Positions 55,240 to 64,000 of a stretch of DNA of 64,000 bases are shown here, in pieces. The notes under the pieces were generated by a model. That model searched no databases. It worked only from the letters and a program-made list of their open reading frames with translations, and was not told where the DNA came from. Each line of letters begins with the position of its first letter. The stretch's first letter is position 1. A program made the position numbers and the translations under genes. This DNA is from SB21 sp964415295 (GTDB taxonomy: Bacteria > CLD3 > SB21), in contig CAYPYN010000005.1 in NCBI GenBank assembly GCA_964415295.1, forward strand, positions 186,001-250,000, read 5' to 3'.

Positions 55240-55821
55240 TCACGACACCGCCTGAAGCAGTTTCGTTATTTCACGATCATTCAGATATCGCCATTCTCCC
55301 GGATGAAGACCTTCAAGGGTCAGGAAGAGAAGTCGGATCCTTACGAGCCGAAGGGTCGGGTGTCCGATGGACGCCGTCATTTTGCGCACTTGCCTGTTCC
55401 TCCCTTCCGTGAGAACCAACTCCAGCCAGCATGTCGGAATATGAGCGCGAAACCGGATCGGTTTCCCGCGAGGAGGAAATCCGGGCTCTTTTTCCAGTAT
55501 TTTTACTTTTGCCGGCCTTGTTCTCATACCTTCTATCATTACGCCTTTGCGCAACTTGTCCAGAGACGCTTCATCAGGAATATTTTCAATCTGCGCGGCA
55601 TAAGTGCGCGAGTGGCCATATTTCGGGTCCAGGAGACGGTGTTTGAATTGACCGTCGTCCGTCAATAGCATCAATCCTTCGCTGTCGGCGTCCAGGCGTC
55701 CGGCCGCGTAGACATTCTGAGGAAATCGAAAATGATCAAGGGTGATCTGGGATGAATCGCTGGAAGTAAATTGCGACAGGACGCCGTAAGGTTTATAGAA
55801 GAGAATATAACGTTTTGCCAT
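55240..55821 (-). CDS. rluE: Ribosomal pseudouridine synthase, RsuA/RluE family
   Basis: The 193-residue enzyme has the catalytic AAGRLDADSEGLMLLT block (Asp in GRLD), the KPYGVLSQF start and the GRNRQVRKM motif of the RsuA family, without an S4 domain. RluE (23S rRNA U2457) is the best small-member match; other members of the family cannot be excluded. It lies 3 bases before the sigma-54 regulator in the same direction. Confidence 0.85.
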   Translation of the reverse strand: MAKRYILFYKPYGVLSQFTSSDSSQITLDHFRFPQNVYAAGRLDADSEGLMLLTDDGQFKHRLLDPKYGHSRTYAAQIENIPDEASLDKLRKGVMIEGMRTRPAKVKILEKEPGFPPRGKPIRFRAHIPTCWLELVLTEGRNRQVRKMTASIGHPTLRLVRIRLLFLTLEGLHPGEWRYLNDREITKLLQAVS

Positions 55822-55824
55822 ACT

Positions 55825-57273
55825 TCAGGACGACAAGCCGAGTTTCTTCATCCGCATGATCAGGGTGGTTCGTTTCAAACCAAGCAGTTTGGCGGCTTCG
55901 GCTTTATTATCGGCTGTTTTGGAAAGGATGAAGCGGATGTATTCTTTTTCAACCTCTTCCATGGTCCTGGGCCCTGATATAACAAATTTGGAAGAGTCGT
56001 GGGTTACTGCGTTTTCGGCCAAGTCGGACCTTACATCGGCAGAGATGTCGTTCGTCTCAAGATGTTCACTGTTCGCAAAAATGAGCATCCGGTTTACAAT
56101 ATTCTTCAATTCACGGATATTCCCCTTCCATTCCATACCGGACAGACGGTCGAGCGCTTCTCTGGATATAGATTTGATCTTTTTTTCGGATTTCTGATTG
56201 TACTCATTAATGATATGATTGACCAAGAGCGGGATGTCTTCGCGTCTTTCCCTGAGAGGCGGCAGTTGGAGATTCAGAACATTGAGGCGGTAATAGAGAT
56301 CCATACGGAAACTTTGTTTTTGCACTTCTTCCATCAGGTCTTTATTGGTTGCCGCGATGATGCGCACGTCCACGTGTCGGTAATGCGTCTCTCCGATACG
56401 GCGAATTTCCTTTTCCTGGATCATACGTAACAGTTTGGCCTGCAAGGACAGACTAGTATTCGATATTTCATCGAGGAATACAGTACCGCCGGATGCTTCT
56501 TCGATAAGGCCTTTCTGGTCCTGCACGGCTCCGGTAAAAGCGCCTTTCTTGTGACCGAAAAGCTCCCCTTCCAGCAAAGTCTCGGTCAATGCGCCGCAAT
56601 CTACGGCGACGAATTTGTTCATCTGCCGCTTGCTGTTATAATGAATGGCACGCGCCACCAGTTCTTTTCCCGTACCGCTTTCGCCCTGAATGAGCACCGT
56701 TTCATCGCTCATGGAAGCCGCTTTGATAAGACGGCGAACCTGGTTCATTTTCGGACTGATACTGACGATATTATCGAGAGCATATTCCTTTTCGATCTCG
56801 GATTTCAGTAAGACGATCTCTCGTTCCAGCTTTTCTTTTTCCGATGCTAATTTTTCGTATTCATCCTTTCTTCGGAAAAAACTGCGCTGCTGATCGAATT
56901 TGTGTACGGCTTCCTTGATGCATTCCAGAAGCGCCTCTTCCTCCCACGGCTTGTTTACATATCGGAAAATCTCTCCGACATTGATCGATTCCACCAGATC
57001 GTGCACTTCCGTATGAGCGGTCAGAATGATGCGGACCGTACTGGGATACTGTTCCTTGATCTTGGCCAGCAATTCAATCCCGGTCATATTGGGCATTTTC
57101 TGATCAACAAGAGCCACGGCTATCTCATGGTCATTGAGGATGTTAAAGGCCTCCAACGCATTGAGAGCGGTGTAAACGTTGTAGTCTTCTTCAAGCAGTT
57201 TTCGCAGAACGCTGAGGATATTGGGTTCATCGTCAACGCATAATACGGAAAACGGTCCGTTGGATTCGTTCAT
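55825..57273 (-). CDS. Sigma-54-dependent response regulator
   Basis: The 482-residue protein has a receiver domain (Asp57 in LVDQKMP), a coiled-coil linker (about 130-180), the AAA+ domain with GESGTGKE and the sigma-54 contact GAFTGA, and a C-terminal Fis-type helix-turn-helix (AAKLLGLKRTTL). Phosphorylation should switch on transcription by RNA polymerase with sigma-54. A sensor kinase is not next to it; the large kinase at 28872 is far away. Confidence 0.93.
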   Translation of the reverse strand: MNESNGPFSVLCVDDEPNILSVLRKLLEEDYNVYTALNALEAFNILNDHEIAVALVDQKMPNMTGIELLAKIKEQYPSTVRIILTAHTEVHDLVESINVGEIFRYVNKPWEEEALLECIKEAVHKFDQQRSFFRRKDEYEKLASEKEKLEREIVLLKSEIEKEYALDNIVSISPKMNQVRRLIKAASMSDETVLIQGESGTGKELVARAIHYNSKRQMNKFVAVDCGALTETLLEGELFGHKKGAFTGAVQDQKGLIEEASGGTVFLDEISNTSLSLQAKLLRMIQEKEIRRIGETHYRHVDVRIIAATNKDLMEEVQKQSFRMDLYYRLNVLNLQLPPLRERREDIPLLVNHIINEYNQKSEKKIKSISREALDRLSGMEWKGNIRELKNIVNRMLIFANSEHLETNDISADVRSDLAENAVTHDSSKFVISGPRTMEEVEKEYIRFILSKTADNKAEAAKLLGLKRTTLIMRMKKLGLSS

Positions 57274-57276
57274 AAA

Positions 57277-58680
57277 TTATTTCCTGGATAGTGACACCAC
57301 ATTCTCGATGTGGTATGTATGGGGGAACATGTCCACGGGCTGAATCCTGCCAAGAGCGTACTTCTCTTTGCAAAGAAGCGCCAGATCGCGGGCCTGGGTT
57401 GCCGGGTTACAGCTGACATAAACGATCTTTCCGGCATCGATCTGCAAGAGGGCACGGATCACATCCTCGTGCATGCCCGACCGCGGAGGATCTACCACGA
57501 TGACATCGGGCCTTTGATCGAGTTTTTCCAATGCGAGTCTCATATCCCCGTGGATGAACTCGCAATTGCTTATGCCGTTGTGAGCGGCGTTTTTTCTGGC
57601 ATTGCTCACCGCGTTTTCAACCCATTCGATCCCGATGATCTTGTCAACATGGGAACTCAGGAACAAAGCGATGCTTCCCGTTCCGCAATACAGATCGTAC
57701 AATAACTCATGACCTTTCAATTCAGCCAGATCCAGTACGGTCTTATAGAGGATCTCGGCCCCGGACGTATTGGTCTGAAAGAAAGCATCGGATGCTATTT
57801 CAAATTCGTATTCTCCCAGCTTTTCCGTGATAACGGGTTTGCCGTACAGCACCGTTTCCTGATCGCTGAAAGCGACCTGAGACAGTTTACGGCTAACGCC
57901 ATGAATCAAAGATGTGATAGCGGGAAAACTCTGCAACATTTGATCTGCAAAATCCTGCATGACTTTTCGGTTTTCTTCGGCCGTTATGATATTCACCATG
58001 AGATCGTTCGTGTGCTCGCATTGACGTATGACCAGAAACCGCCAGAATCCGTCGTGCCGTTTAACAGAGTACGGTAACAGACCGCTCTGTTTTGCGAAAT
58101 CCCGGACCCGGTTTACGATTTCTGTCGCAAGAGGGCTCTGCAGGTGGCAGGAATTGATATCGAGGACTTTGTCGAAGCGCTGAGGAACGTGCATTCCCAG
58201 AACGAATTGAGGTTTATCTTCTTCCGGTACAAATTCTGTGAGCCAGGCCCGGTCACCGAAAGTGAATTCCATCTTGTTACGGTAGTGAAATATCCTGGGG
58301 GAGCCGTGCGGTGTAGGTATGGTGATATTTTCAAATCCACCGATTCGCTGAAAAACATCCTGAATGTTGAGACGTTTGATCTCCAATTGCGCCTTATAAT
58401 CCACGTCCTGCATACGACATCCGCCGCAGGTACCGAAATATTGGCAAACGGGGGAGATGCGGTACGGCGATGGCGAAACTACTGACAGGGTCCTGGCTTC
58501 GGCAAAATTCTTCTTCTTTTTATTGATTCTCACGCGAACCCTGTCCCCGGTGACCGCGCCATCCACAAAGACTACAAAATCATTGATCCGGCCTACGCCT
58601 TGTCCTCCGAACGAGACGGAATCGATAACTAATTCGATCTCATCCCCTTTTTTGATCTTCAGCTCGGCCGTTGTCTCCAT
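57277..58680 (-). CDS. rlmD: 23S rRNA (uracil-5-)-methyltransferase, RlmD-type
   Basis: The 467-residue enzyme has an N-terminal TRAM domain (about 8-70), an iron-sulfur Cys set (CQYFGTCGGC, 79-88, with a fourth Cys downstream), the AdoMet fold (LYDLYCGTGS) and the catalytic SCNP motif with DPPRSG. This is the RumA/RlmD family, which methylates U1939 of 23S rRNA. RlmC or TrmA-like specificity is possible. Confidence 0.92.
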   Translation of the reverse strand: METTAELKIKKGDEIELVIDSVSFGGQGVGRINDFVVFVDGAVTGDRVRVRINKKKKNFAEARTLSVVSPSPYRISPVCQYFGTCGGCRMQDVDYKAQLEIKRLNIQDVFQRIGGFENITIPTPHGSPRIFHYRNKMEFTFGDRAWLTEFVPEEDKPQFVLGMHVPQRFDKVLDINSCHLQSPLATEIVNRVRDFAKQSGLLPYSVKRHDGFWRFLVIRQCEHTNDLMVNIITAEENRKVMQDFADQMLQSFPAITSLIHGVSRKLSQVAFSDQETVLYGKPVITEKLGEYEFEIASDAFFQTNTSGAEILYKTVLDLAELKGHELLYDLYCGTGSIALFLSSHVDKIIGIEWVENAVSNARKNAAHNGISNCEFIHGDMRLALEKLDQRPDVIVVDPPRSGMHEDVIRALLQIDAGKIVYVSCNPATQARDLALLCKEKYALGRIQPVDMFPHTYHIENVVSLSRK

Positions 58681-58684
58681 GAAT

Positions 58685-60292
58685 TTACTTCTTATAAGGC
58701 TCCAGGTATACGTGCAGGCCCAGGGTTTCGTTTTGCGGGAAGGGCCCGGGAATCTTTACGGTAAGATAGTTATCTTTCTTGAGAATGATGCTTTGAAGAG
58801 GTGCTTTAAAACCGGTCCATCCTTGTCCGTAGGGCGTTTTAAGACCGGAAGGTTTGATATCGTTATTCCAGTACAAGACCGATCCCGACGGGACAGAATT
58901 GACGGTTACGCCGATCTTCTTGTTTTCAGGCGGGTAAATGTCCATGGCATCGATCGCTTTGTCGATGTCAAAATTAAAACTTAAAGTATCGGTCTCGTCC
59001 TTAAATGAAAAATGCAGCTCCTGCGAGCTGTACATAACGGGAAAACGCATGCGTATCGCATTTCGTCCGTACTGGAAACGGTTCAATGTTACAGAGCCGT
59101 TGAAAGACCGATCCAGGGGATACTCCTCGTCGTTGACGTAGATCTTGGTGTCTTTGAGAATACCTGCACGTTTGGATTTCAGGTTAAGGCTGACCTTTCC
59201 AAAAGGCGGTTCCTCAAAAATGGTACCATTGGAAAAGAGAAAGACCAGAAGCATTACGGCCGCGGCTATCGCCGTAGCCGAAGCGTAAAGCCAACGGTAT
59301 TTTTTCAGGTGTCTCAAAGTAGGGCGAAAAGACACTCTGGAATAAGAAAGATCGACGGCCGTGGATGTGAAATCCGCGTTCACCGGAATTTCGAAAGAGG
59401 CACTGTCGAATTTCTTATCCTTGGACGTTACGGCCGAATAAAATTGAATCAGATAGTCCCGGATCTGGGATTGCGACATGGACTGGAGAAAATTATTCAG
59501 GTCCTTGATCAGCACTCCGGCATGCTGGTAACGGCCATTGAGGCTCTTGGACATCGCTTTATGCACAATCTCAATGAGTGCATGCGGCAGCTGGGGGTGC
59601 GAATGGTACAACGATTCGAATTTACCCTGCGCGATCAGGGTGATCAGGGTCAGATTGCTGTCGGCGGTAAAGGGCTTTTTGCCTGTCAGTAATTCGTACA
59701 TCATGGTTCCAAGGCTAAAAAGGTCGCTCTGAATGGAAAGTTTGTCTCCCGACGCCTGTTCCGGCGACATATACGACGGTGTACCAACTATAATGCCTGT
59801 ATTCGTCAGGTTCTTCTGCGCTTCATCATCTTCCTGTTTCGCGATACCGAAATCCATCAGCTTTACCTGACCGTTCTTTCCTAGCCGCACGTTGCTCGGC
59901 TTGATATCCCGGTGTATGATGCCGTTCTCATGCATATGCTCAAGCCCGCGTGCCGCTTCGCGAATAATCATAGCGCAGATGGCCGGAGGAAGCGGTCCTC
60001 TTGACTTCAGCACATCGCTGACATCGATACCTTCGACATACTCCATCACCAGATAATGGTTCCTCTGCGCATCCATGAAATAGTCGTAGATCGAAGGAAG
60101 ATTCTCTTGTTTCAGCGACGCTGAAAGCACGGCCTCACGTTCAAACCGCTTGATCTTATCCCGGTTATCGCCTTTGACCACCTTGATGGCCACCAATCGA
60201 TCCAGCGAAGGATGACGGCCCATAAAGACGGTAGCCATACCTCCGGCGCCGATCTGTTTGATGACCTCGTAGCTTTGAATGACTTTTTCCAT
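58685..60292 (-). CDS. Membrane serine/threonine protein kinase
   Basis: The 535-residue protein has a Hanks-type kinase domain (about 8-270; Lys37, HRDIKPSN at 127-134, DFG 147-149), a linker, one membrane segment (about 333-353) and an exported part with two PEGA-like beta units (SLNLKSKRAGILKDTKIYV). All catalytic residues are present. It can signal from the envelope to cytoplasmic targets. The stop lies 4 bases from the rlmD start. Confidence 0.93.
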   Translation of the reverse strand: MEKVIQSYEVIKQIGAGGMATVFMGRHPSLDRLVAIKVVKGDNRDKIKRFEREAVLSASLKQENLPSIYDYFMDAQRNHYLVMEYVEGIDVSDVLKSRGPLPPAICAMIIREAARGLEHMHENGIIHRDIKPSNVRLGKNGQVKLMDFGIAKQEDDEAQKNLTNTGIIVGTPSYMSPEQASGDKLSIQSDLFSLGTMMYELLTGKKPFTADSNLTLITLIAQGKFESLYHSHPQLPHALIEIVHKAMSKSLNGRYQHAGVLIKDLNNFLQSMSQSQIRDYLIQFYSAVTSKDKKFDSASFEIPVNADFTSTAVDLSYSRVSFRPTLRHLKKYRWLYASATAIAAAVMLLVFLFSNGTIFEEPPFGKVSLNLKSKRAGILKDTKIYVNDEEYPLDRSFNGSVTLNRFQYGRNAIRMRFPVMYSSQELHFSFKDETDTLSFNFDIDKAIDAMDIYPPENKKIGVTVNSVPSGSVLYWNNDIKPSGLKTPYGQGWTGFKAPLQSIILKKDNYLTVKIPGPFPQNETLGLHVYLEPYKK

Positions 60293-60324
60293 GAATGACA
60301 GTTAGTGGTGTGCGGAAGATGTAT

Positions 60325-60356
60325 AAAAAAGCAGGTCAGATGTCATCTGACCTGCT
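60325..60356 (-). terminator. Terminator after hpf
   Basis: A near-perfect palindrome (AGCAGGTCAGA/TCTGACCTGCT, 11-bp arms) followed on the minus strand by six T. Confidence 0.9.
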
Positions 60357-60387
60357 GAATGTACGAAGATAAAACATTTTATCAATA

Positions 60388-60720
60388 CTATTCTTCTTCG
60401 GCCTCCGCCAAAACGGACGACATGCGGACGTGCGGCCGGTTTTTCATTTTTTCTTTGAATTTTTTCAACTGCGTCTCGAGTTTGTCCATGCAGAGATCGA
60501 TCGCTTTCGTCACATCGGCGTCTTTGGCTTTGACGTGAATGACCGTACTGTATACTTTGATATTCACCTCAACTTTTTCGGCCGTCTTTTCTTTGTCCAG
60601 AGTCACGTCGCAGTCGATGATGCGATCGTAATAACGTTCCAGCCTTTCAAATTTCTCTTCCAAATAACTTTTCAATTTAGGAGCCAATTTCTGATGACGC
60701 GAGGTGATACGGATTTTCAT
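60388..60720 (-). CDS. hpf: Ribosome hibernation promoting factor, short form
   Basis: The 110-residue protein shows the HPF/RaiA beta-alpha fold: a start MKIRITSRHQKL, conserved KLKSYLEEKFERLERY, VHVKAKDADVTKAIDLCMDKLE and a Lys-rich end. It binds between ribosomal subunits in slow growth and protects inactive ribosomes. It lacks the long C-terminal dimer domain. GGAGAACC precedes the ATG. Confidence 0.93.
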   Translation of the reverse strand: MKIRITSRHQKLAPKLKSYLEEKFERLERYYDRIIDCDVTLDKEKTAEKVEVNIKVYSTVIHVKAKDADVTKAIDLCMDKLETQLKKFKEKMKNRPHVRMSSVLAEAEEE

Positions 60721-60748
60721 ATGGTTCTCCTTTTGTAGATGGAAAGGA

Positions 60749-61657
60749 TTATTTCACAGCCCGGGGGTGGGCTTTTTTATAAGCATCTTTGAGCCGGTCC
60801 ACAGTCACATGCGTATAGATCTGAGTGGTCGAAAGGTTTTCATGGCCAAGCAATTCTTTGACCGCAAGCATATCGGCGCCGTTGTCAAGCAAATGCGTGG
60901 CAAATGAGTGGCGCAGCACATGCGGGCTTAGTTTATTCGCATCCGAAACCTGGAGCAAATGCTTCCTGACCATCCTTTGAACCGCCAAAGCTGTGATCCT
61001 CTGGCCCGTCGGTACGATAAACAGGGCTCGGGGATCGGCAGTACGGCCTTTTTTAGGGATGGCCAAGCGAACCTCGATGTAGTTTTTCATGGAATCAAGG
61101 GCTTCCTTCCCCATGGGGATGATCCGCTGTTTACTGCCTTTTCCGAAAACAGAGACGGTACGGTTCGACATATTGATATCACCCGTATTCAAACCAACCA
61201 GTTCACTCAAACGCATGCCTGTGGAGTAGAATAATTCAAGGATCGTTTTGTCGCGAAGACCTTCGGCAGTGGAAATATCCATCAGATCGAACAAAGCGGT
61301 CAATTGTTCCTGTGTGAAAAAGGAGGGAACCTTTTTCTCATATTTGGGCGTTGCGACGAGTTTGGCCGGGTTTGAGCGGACGATCTGGTTCTTATTCAAA
61401 AATTTAAAAAAGGACTTAACGGCCGACAGTTTTCGGGCAATACTTTTTTTCTGTAACTGATTTCTGGACAATTGACCCAAAAAAGACCGGATCTCATTCT
61501 TGGTGATATCATCCGGTGAAAAGTCCTTAGAGTCAAACCTATTTTCAACAAAGCTGATAAATTCTTCTAAATCAGTGCTATAGGCCAGCACAGTTTTATC
61601 GGAATAATTTCTCTCAGCATCCAGGTATTTAAGAAAATTATCGAGATGGGCTCTCAT
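60749..61657 (-). CDS. xerC: Tyrosine recombinase XerC/XerD-type
   Basis: The 302-residue recombinase has a SAM-like core-binding domain (2-90) and a catalytic domain with R (TGMRLSEL), H-x-x-R (HVLRHSF), H (LLGHENLSTTQ) and Tyr (IYTHV). It resolves chromosome dimers at dif with its partner. I use the ATG at 61657; the longer reading would add 42 residues without family match. XerC and XerD cannot be told apart here. Confidence 0.92.
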   Translation of the reverse strand: MRAHLDNFLKYLDAERNYSDKTVLAYSTDLEEFISFVENRFDSKDFSPDDITKNEIRSFLGQLSRNQLQKKSIARKLSAVKSFFKFLNKNQIVRSNPAKLVATPKYEKKVPSFFTQEQLTALFDLMDISTAEGLRDKTILELFYSTGMRLSELVGLNTGDINMSNRTVSVFGKGSKQRIIPMGKEALDSMKNYIEVRLAIPKKGRTADPRALFIVPTGQRITALAVQRMVRKHLLQVSDANKLSPHVLRHSFATHLLDNGADMLAVKELLGHENLSTTQIYTHVTVDRLKDAYKKAHPRAVK

Positions 61658-61805
61658 TATGATGCGATGTACGCTTTGCTGGTAATCCGTGAGGTTGAGT
61701 ACCTTTATAATGTACCAAACTAAACAAGACAAGTCAAGGCCTTTAAGGCCACAAACCGGTTGCGTTTTTGTAAATACGGGCAAAACAAGGCTTAAAAAGC
61801 AGAAA

Positions 61806-62231
61806 CTATTTTTCGGGCGCTAAAATTTCTATACGGACCTCGGCCGTTCCCGTTCCCAGCATATCCAATTCTTTGGCCGCGGCCAGCGAAAGATCGATGA
61901 CCCTGTCCTTGACAAATGGTCCGCGGTCATTGATCCTGACCTTAACGGATTTGTTATTTCTCAAGTTGGTGACTCTCAGGAGAGTGTTAAAAGGTAATGT
62001 CTTATGGGCGGCCGTTAGATCATGCATGTTGAATATTTCACCATTGGCCGTTTTTCTACCGTGAAATTTGTCCGCATAATAGGACGCTGTTCCCGTAATG
62101 ACATCTCCTGGTGCGACCGAACTCTGTCCCGTCTGGTCAGCCGGCGATTTTGCAACTGATCGATACACAGGCTGAGGCACGCAGCCGGAAACAGTTAACA
62201 GCAGAACGGTAGCATAAAGTTTTTTATTCAT
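61806..62231 (-). CDS. rlpA: RlpA-like septal lipoprotein
   Basis: The 141-residue lipoprotein has signal LLTVSGC (Cys17) and the RlpA double-psi barrel: GTASYYADKFHGRKTANGE, then NDRGPF and DLSLAAAKEL. It has the conserved barrel Asp and His used by lytic transglycosylases of this family, and no SPOR domain. It may trim glycan strands at the septum. Starts at 62255 and 62249 are alternatives; the ATG at 62231 gives the best lipoprotein signal. It overlaps the upstream gene's stop by 8 bases. Confidence 0.88.
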   Translation of the reverse strand: MNKKLYATVLLLTVSGCVPQPVYRSVAKSPADQTGQSSVAPGDVITGTASYYADKFHGRKTANGEIFNMHDLTAAHKTLPFNTLLRVTNLRNNKSVKVRINDRGPFVKDRVIDLSLAAAKELDMLGTGTAEVRIEILAPEK

Positions 62232-64000
62232 CCGGAATAAGGTTTTCATTTTCATCTCTTTTCGTGTCCACATCTGATTTTTCAGTCGGTTTTTTGTCTT
62301 TTCTTTTTTCTGTTTTACGGATCATAGTAGTATCTGACGGCATCGTCTCTTTTTCGATCGCCCGAAGCCCTTCCGGTAGCCGACTCTTTACCGACTCGGA
62401 CGCCGTAGAGTCGGAAGGTTTTTTCAGAGTATCCGGATGAACTTCGGCGCGTCCTGCAAAGGAGATCTTCAAAATATCCCGATCGATCCAAAATTTTAGA
62501 GAATCGCCGGATATCCCTTTCTCTTTAGCATACGCGTCCACTTTTGGTTTGATCTTTTTTGCATAGCCGGAATTAGGGTCAGCAAATACCAAGGTATTGT
62601 AAGCTCTAAACGCCTCGGTCTTCAGATCCAGCTTTTTCTCGTATAACAGCCCCAGAGAATACAAGGCTTGCAGTTTTCGCTCAGACGAATCGATACAGGC
62701 CGCACGGGTATACTGCTGAGCGGCTTTGCGGTAATCGCCGGTCACCAGCATATTTTCCTCCGCCATGCTGAGATAAAGATTGACGCTGTCGGAAGGAGCA
62801 TCTTCCATGGCCAAGGCCTTCCTACCTACATCGGCCAGGCGTCCTTCGGGAAACCGTTCCAAAGCACGTCGGTAATAAGATAGATAGCCCGGATCTTCCT
62901 TCTTCTGGCGAACCCGCGCTTCACCGTATAGCGCAAATTCTACATTGGGACTTTTGTGGAAATGATCTATAACGTATTTGTAATAGTGGCCGGCCGAATC
63001 GAAATCGGACAGATCGAAATAGAAATAATCCGCCAACAGAACAAAATCCTTGGCCAGTGCATTGAAAGTGAGGTTTCTTAGTTTTTGTAAAGAATCCGTA
63101 TCTGTTAAGGAAGCGAGATCCAGCATGGAAAACTGTACCTGCTGCTTTTTTTCTTCCAATTCATCATTGACGATCTTTACGTTCAGAACTTCTTTTTTAG
63201 CATCGGTTTTGCCTTTATCCTTCGGATTGTCTTGATTCTCCATGGATTCTGCGGTCTGCTCCGACGTGTCATTTACCGACGGGAAATAATCGGCTATATT
63301 AATCACCCAGGCCGGGTCAAGGATCTTCTTTTCGAGAACACCCAGCAATGCTTCGTCCACGGCTATCGTGCCTTTGAACAGGTCCATCTTAGTCAGGTAT
63401 TCGTATCTTTCTGATGCCAAGGCAAAATGGACGGCATTGGCATACCTGGTTTTTACCAGATAATAATATTTCCGCGCCAGTTCCTCATCGGCCCGGAATG
63501 TATCGTCTTTGCCTGTAACCGGTCGATCGTTGATCAGACCGAGGAAATAATAACAGTCTCCCGTGAAGAGCTGGTTCTTATAGACTTCCACAACGTATTC
63601 AAATTGTTTAACGGCCTCGGTGTTTCGCCCGGCAAGACGCAGCGCATCGGCGATCTCAAACTCCGCCCTGATGAAATAGTTTTTGTACCGCAGGTTTCCG
63701 ACGAGATCGTTCAGTATCTGGATGGCTTCACGGTATTCGCCGGCCATTTTCAGGGCGCGCGCTTTCATGAACAGCATATCAAACTTTTCTGCAGGTTCCA
63801 GATCCATACGCAGGAGAATATTGATATAACCGACAGCCTTGCGGTAATCATGAGCGCGGTAATGAGCGAAGAAAGCTTTGTACAGCGCCGATCTCCTGAT
63901 CGCGCGCCGGCTGTCCAGCTCCGTAGCGCGAATGTAAAATCCGCAGGCCGCAGAGAGATCTTCGTCGGTCATAGCCATATCCCCGAGTTCGATGAGCGCC
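62224..64000 (-). CDS. TPR repeat protein, 5' end outside the window (partial)
   Basis: At least 591 residues are encoded; the frame is open to the window edge, so an ATG at 63978 is probably internal. Many TPR units span the chain (AYRLA..., AVKQFEYVVEVYKNQLF, then YKYVIDHFHKSPN). There is an acidic linker with DNPKDKGKTD near residue 250 and a C-terminal Lys/Asp/Glu tail. It resembles gliding- or BamD-type TPR scaffolds of FCB bacteria but nothing more specific is clear. It overlaps the rlpA start. Confidence 0.7.
   Translation of the reverse strand, partial: ALIELGDMAMTDEDLSAACGFYIRATELDSRRAIRRSALYKAFFAHYRAHDYRKAVGYINILLRMDLEPAEKFDMLFMKARALKMAGEYREAIQILNDLVGNLRYKNYFIRAEFEIADALRLAGRNTEAVKQFEYVVEVYKNQLFTGDCYYFLGLINDRPVTGKDDTFRADEELARKYYYLVKTRYANAVHFALASERYEYLTKMDLFKGTIAVDEALLGVLEKKILDPAWVINIADYFPSVNDTSEQTAESMENQDNPKDKGKTDAKKEVLNVKIVNDELEEKKQQVQFSMLDLASLTDTDSLQKLRNLTFNALAKDFVLLADYFYFDLSDFDSAGHYYKYVIDHFHKSPNVEFALYGEARVRQKKEDPGYLSYYRRALERFPEGRLADVGRKALAMEDAPSDSVNLYLSMAEENMLVTGDYRKAAQQYTRAACIDSSERKLQALYSLGLLYEKKLDLKTEAFRAYNTLVFADPNSGYAKKIKPKVDAYAKEKGISGDSLKFWIDRDILKISFAGRAEVHPDTLKKPSDSTASESVKSRLPEGLRAIEKETMPSDTTMIRKTEKRKDKKPTEKSDVDTKRDENENLIPDE

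Noticed and set aside
1..64000. CRISPR array
   Set aside because: No set of short direct repeats with even spacers was seen; the repeats found are operators, an inverted-repeat pair set and protein-coding repeats.

Overview
The window reads as a chromosomal segment of a Gram-negative bacterium, probably in the FCB (Fibrobacteres-Chlorobi-Bacteroidetes) superphylum but not a typical member of class Bacteroidia. The outer-membrane side is visible in TolC-type, MlaD-type, RlpA-type and many lipoprotein genes. The tmRNA tag ends in AYALAA, an ending common in Bacteroidota and Chlorobiota, and a DUF6660-like protein sits beside a czc operon. Many chromosomal genes have good Shine-Dalgarno sequences (several AGGAGG), which is unusual for Bacteroidia proper. 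The taxonomic call is inference only.

Region 1 (1 to about 28,213) is the right part of an integrated mobile element whose left end lies outside the window. From left to right it carries: the tail of an unknown gene, two small overlapping membrane-protein genes, a coiled-coil protein and an 1143-residue polyvalent protein with DdrB-ParB and LPD29-like parts; a defence block of five packed genes (catalytically dead-looking Argonaute, SIR2 effector, type III-like methyltransferase, helicase, small PD-(D/E)XK nuclease); a heavy-metal efflux cargo (DUF6660, CzcA, CzcC, CzcB, CzcD, HMA-CDF); a phage-like switch with an S24 repressor facing a promoter with three matching operators; an early operon of small proteins, an orphan methyltransferase and a primase-helicase; an inverted-repeat region that could be an origin; and a serine recombinase. 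The recombinase frame runs into the 3' end of the tmRNA gene, so ssrA is the likely attachment site.

Region 2 (28,214 to about 39,500) is ordinary chromosome: tmRNA and tRNA-Lys(CUU) on the minus strand, a 1518-residue hybrid histidine kinase with an aromatic or vinyl-reductase-type sensor head, a DUF481 outer-membrane protein, pantothenate kinase, an Ala/Lys-rich lipoprotein, a HEAT-repeat cyclophilin and HemW.

Region 3 (39,700 to 49,030) is a set of seven exported proteins on one strand: five carry one to three LPP20-like modules, one is an exported TPR-CHAT protease-like protein, and one joins a CsgG/FlgT-like domain to TPR repeats. The set is repetitive and looks like one functional unit of the cell envelope.

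Region 4 (49,098 to the end) is housekeeping: UvrA, HPr kinase, an MCE/MlaD protein, a ZIP metal transporter and a small dihaem cytochrome on the plus strand; then on the minus strand a pseudouridine synthase, a sigma-54 response regulator, an RlmD-type methyltransferase, a serine/threonine kinase, the hibernation factor HPF, a Xer recombinase, RlpA and a TPR protein cut by the window edge.

The strongest candidate for an undescribed system is the five-gene block at 5335-12927, which joins an inactive long-type Argonaute and its SIR2 partner to a type III-like restriction-modification set whose nuclease is on its own gene. The LPP20/CHAT envelope cluster is the second.
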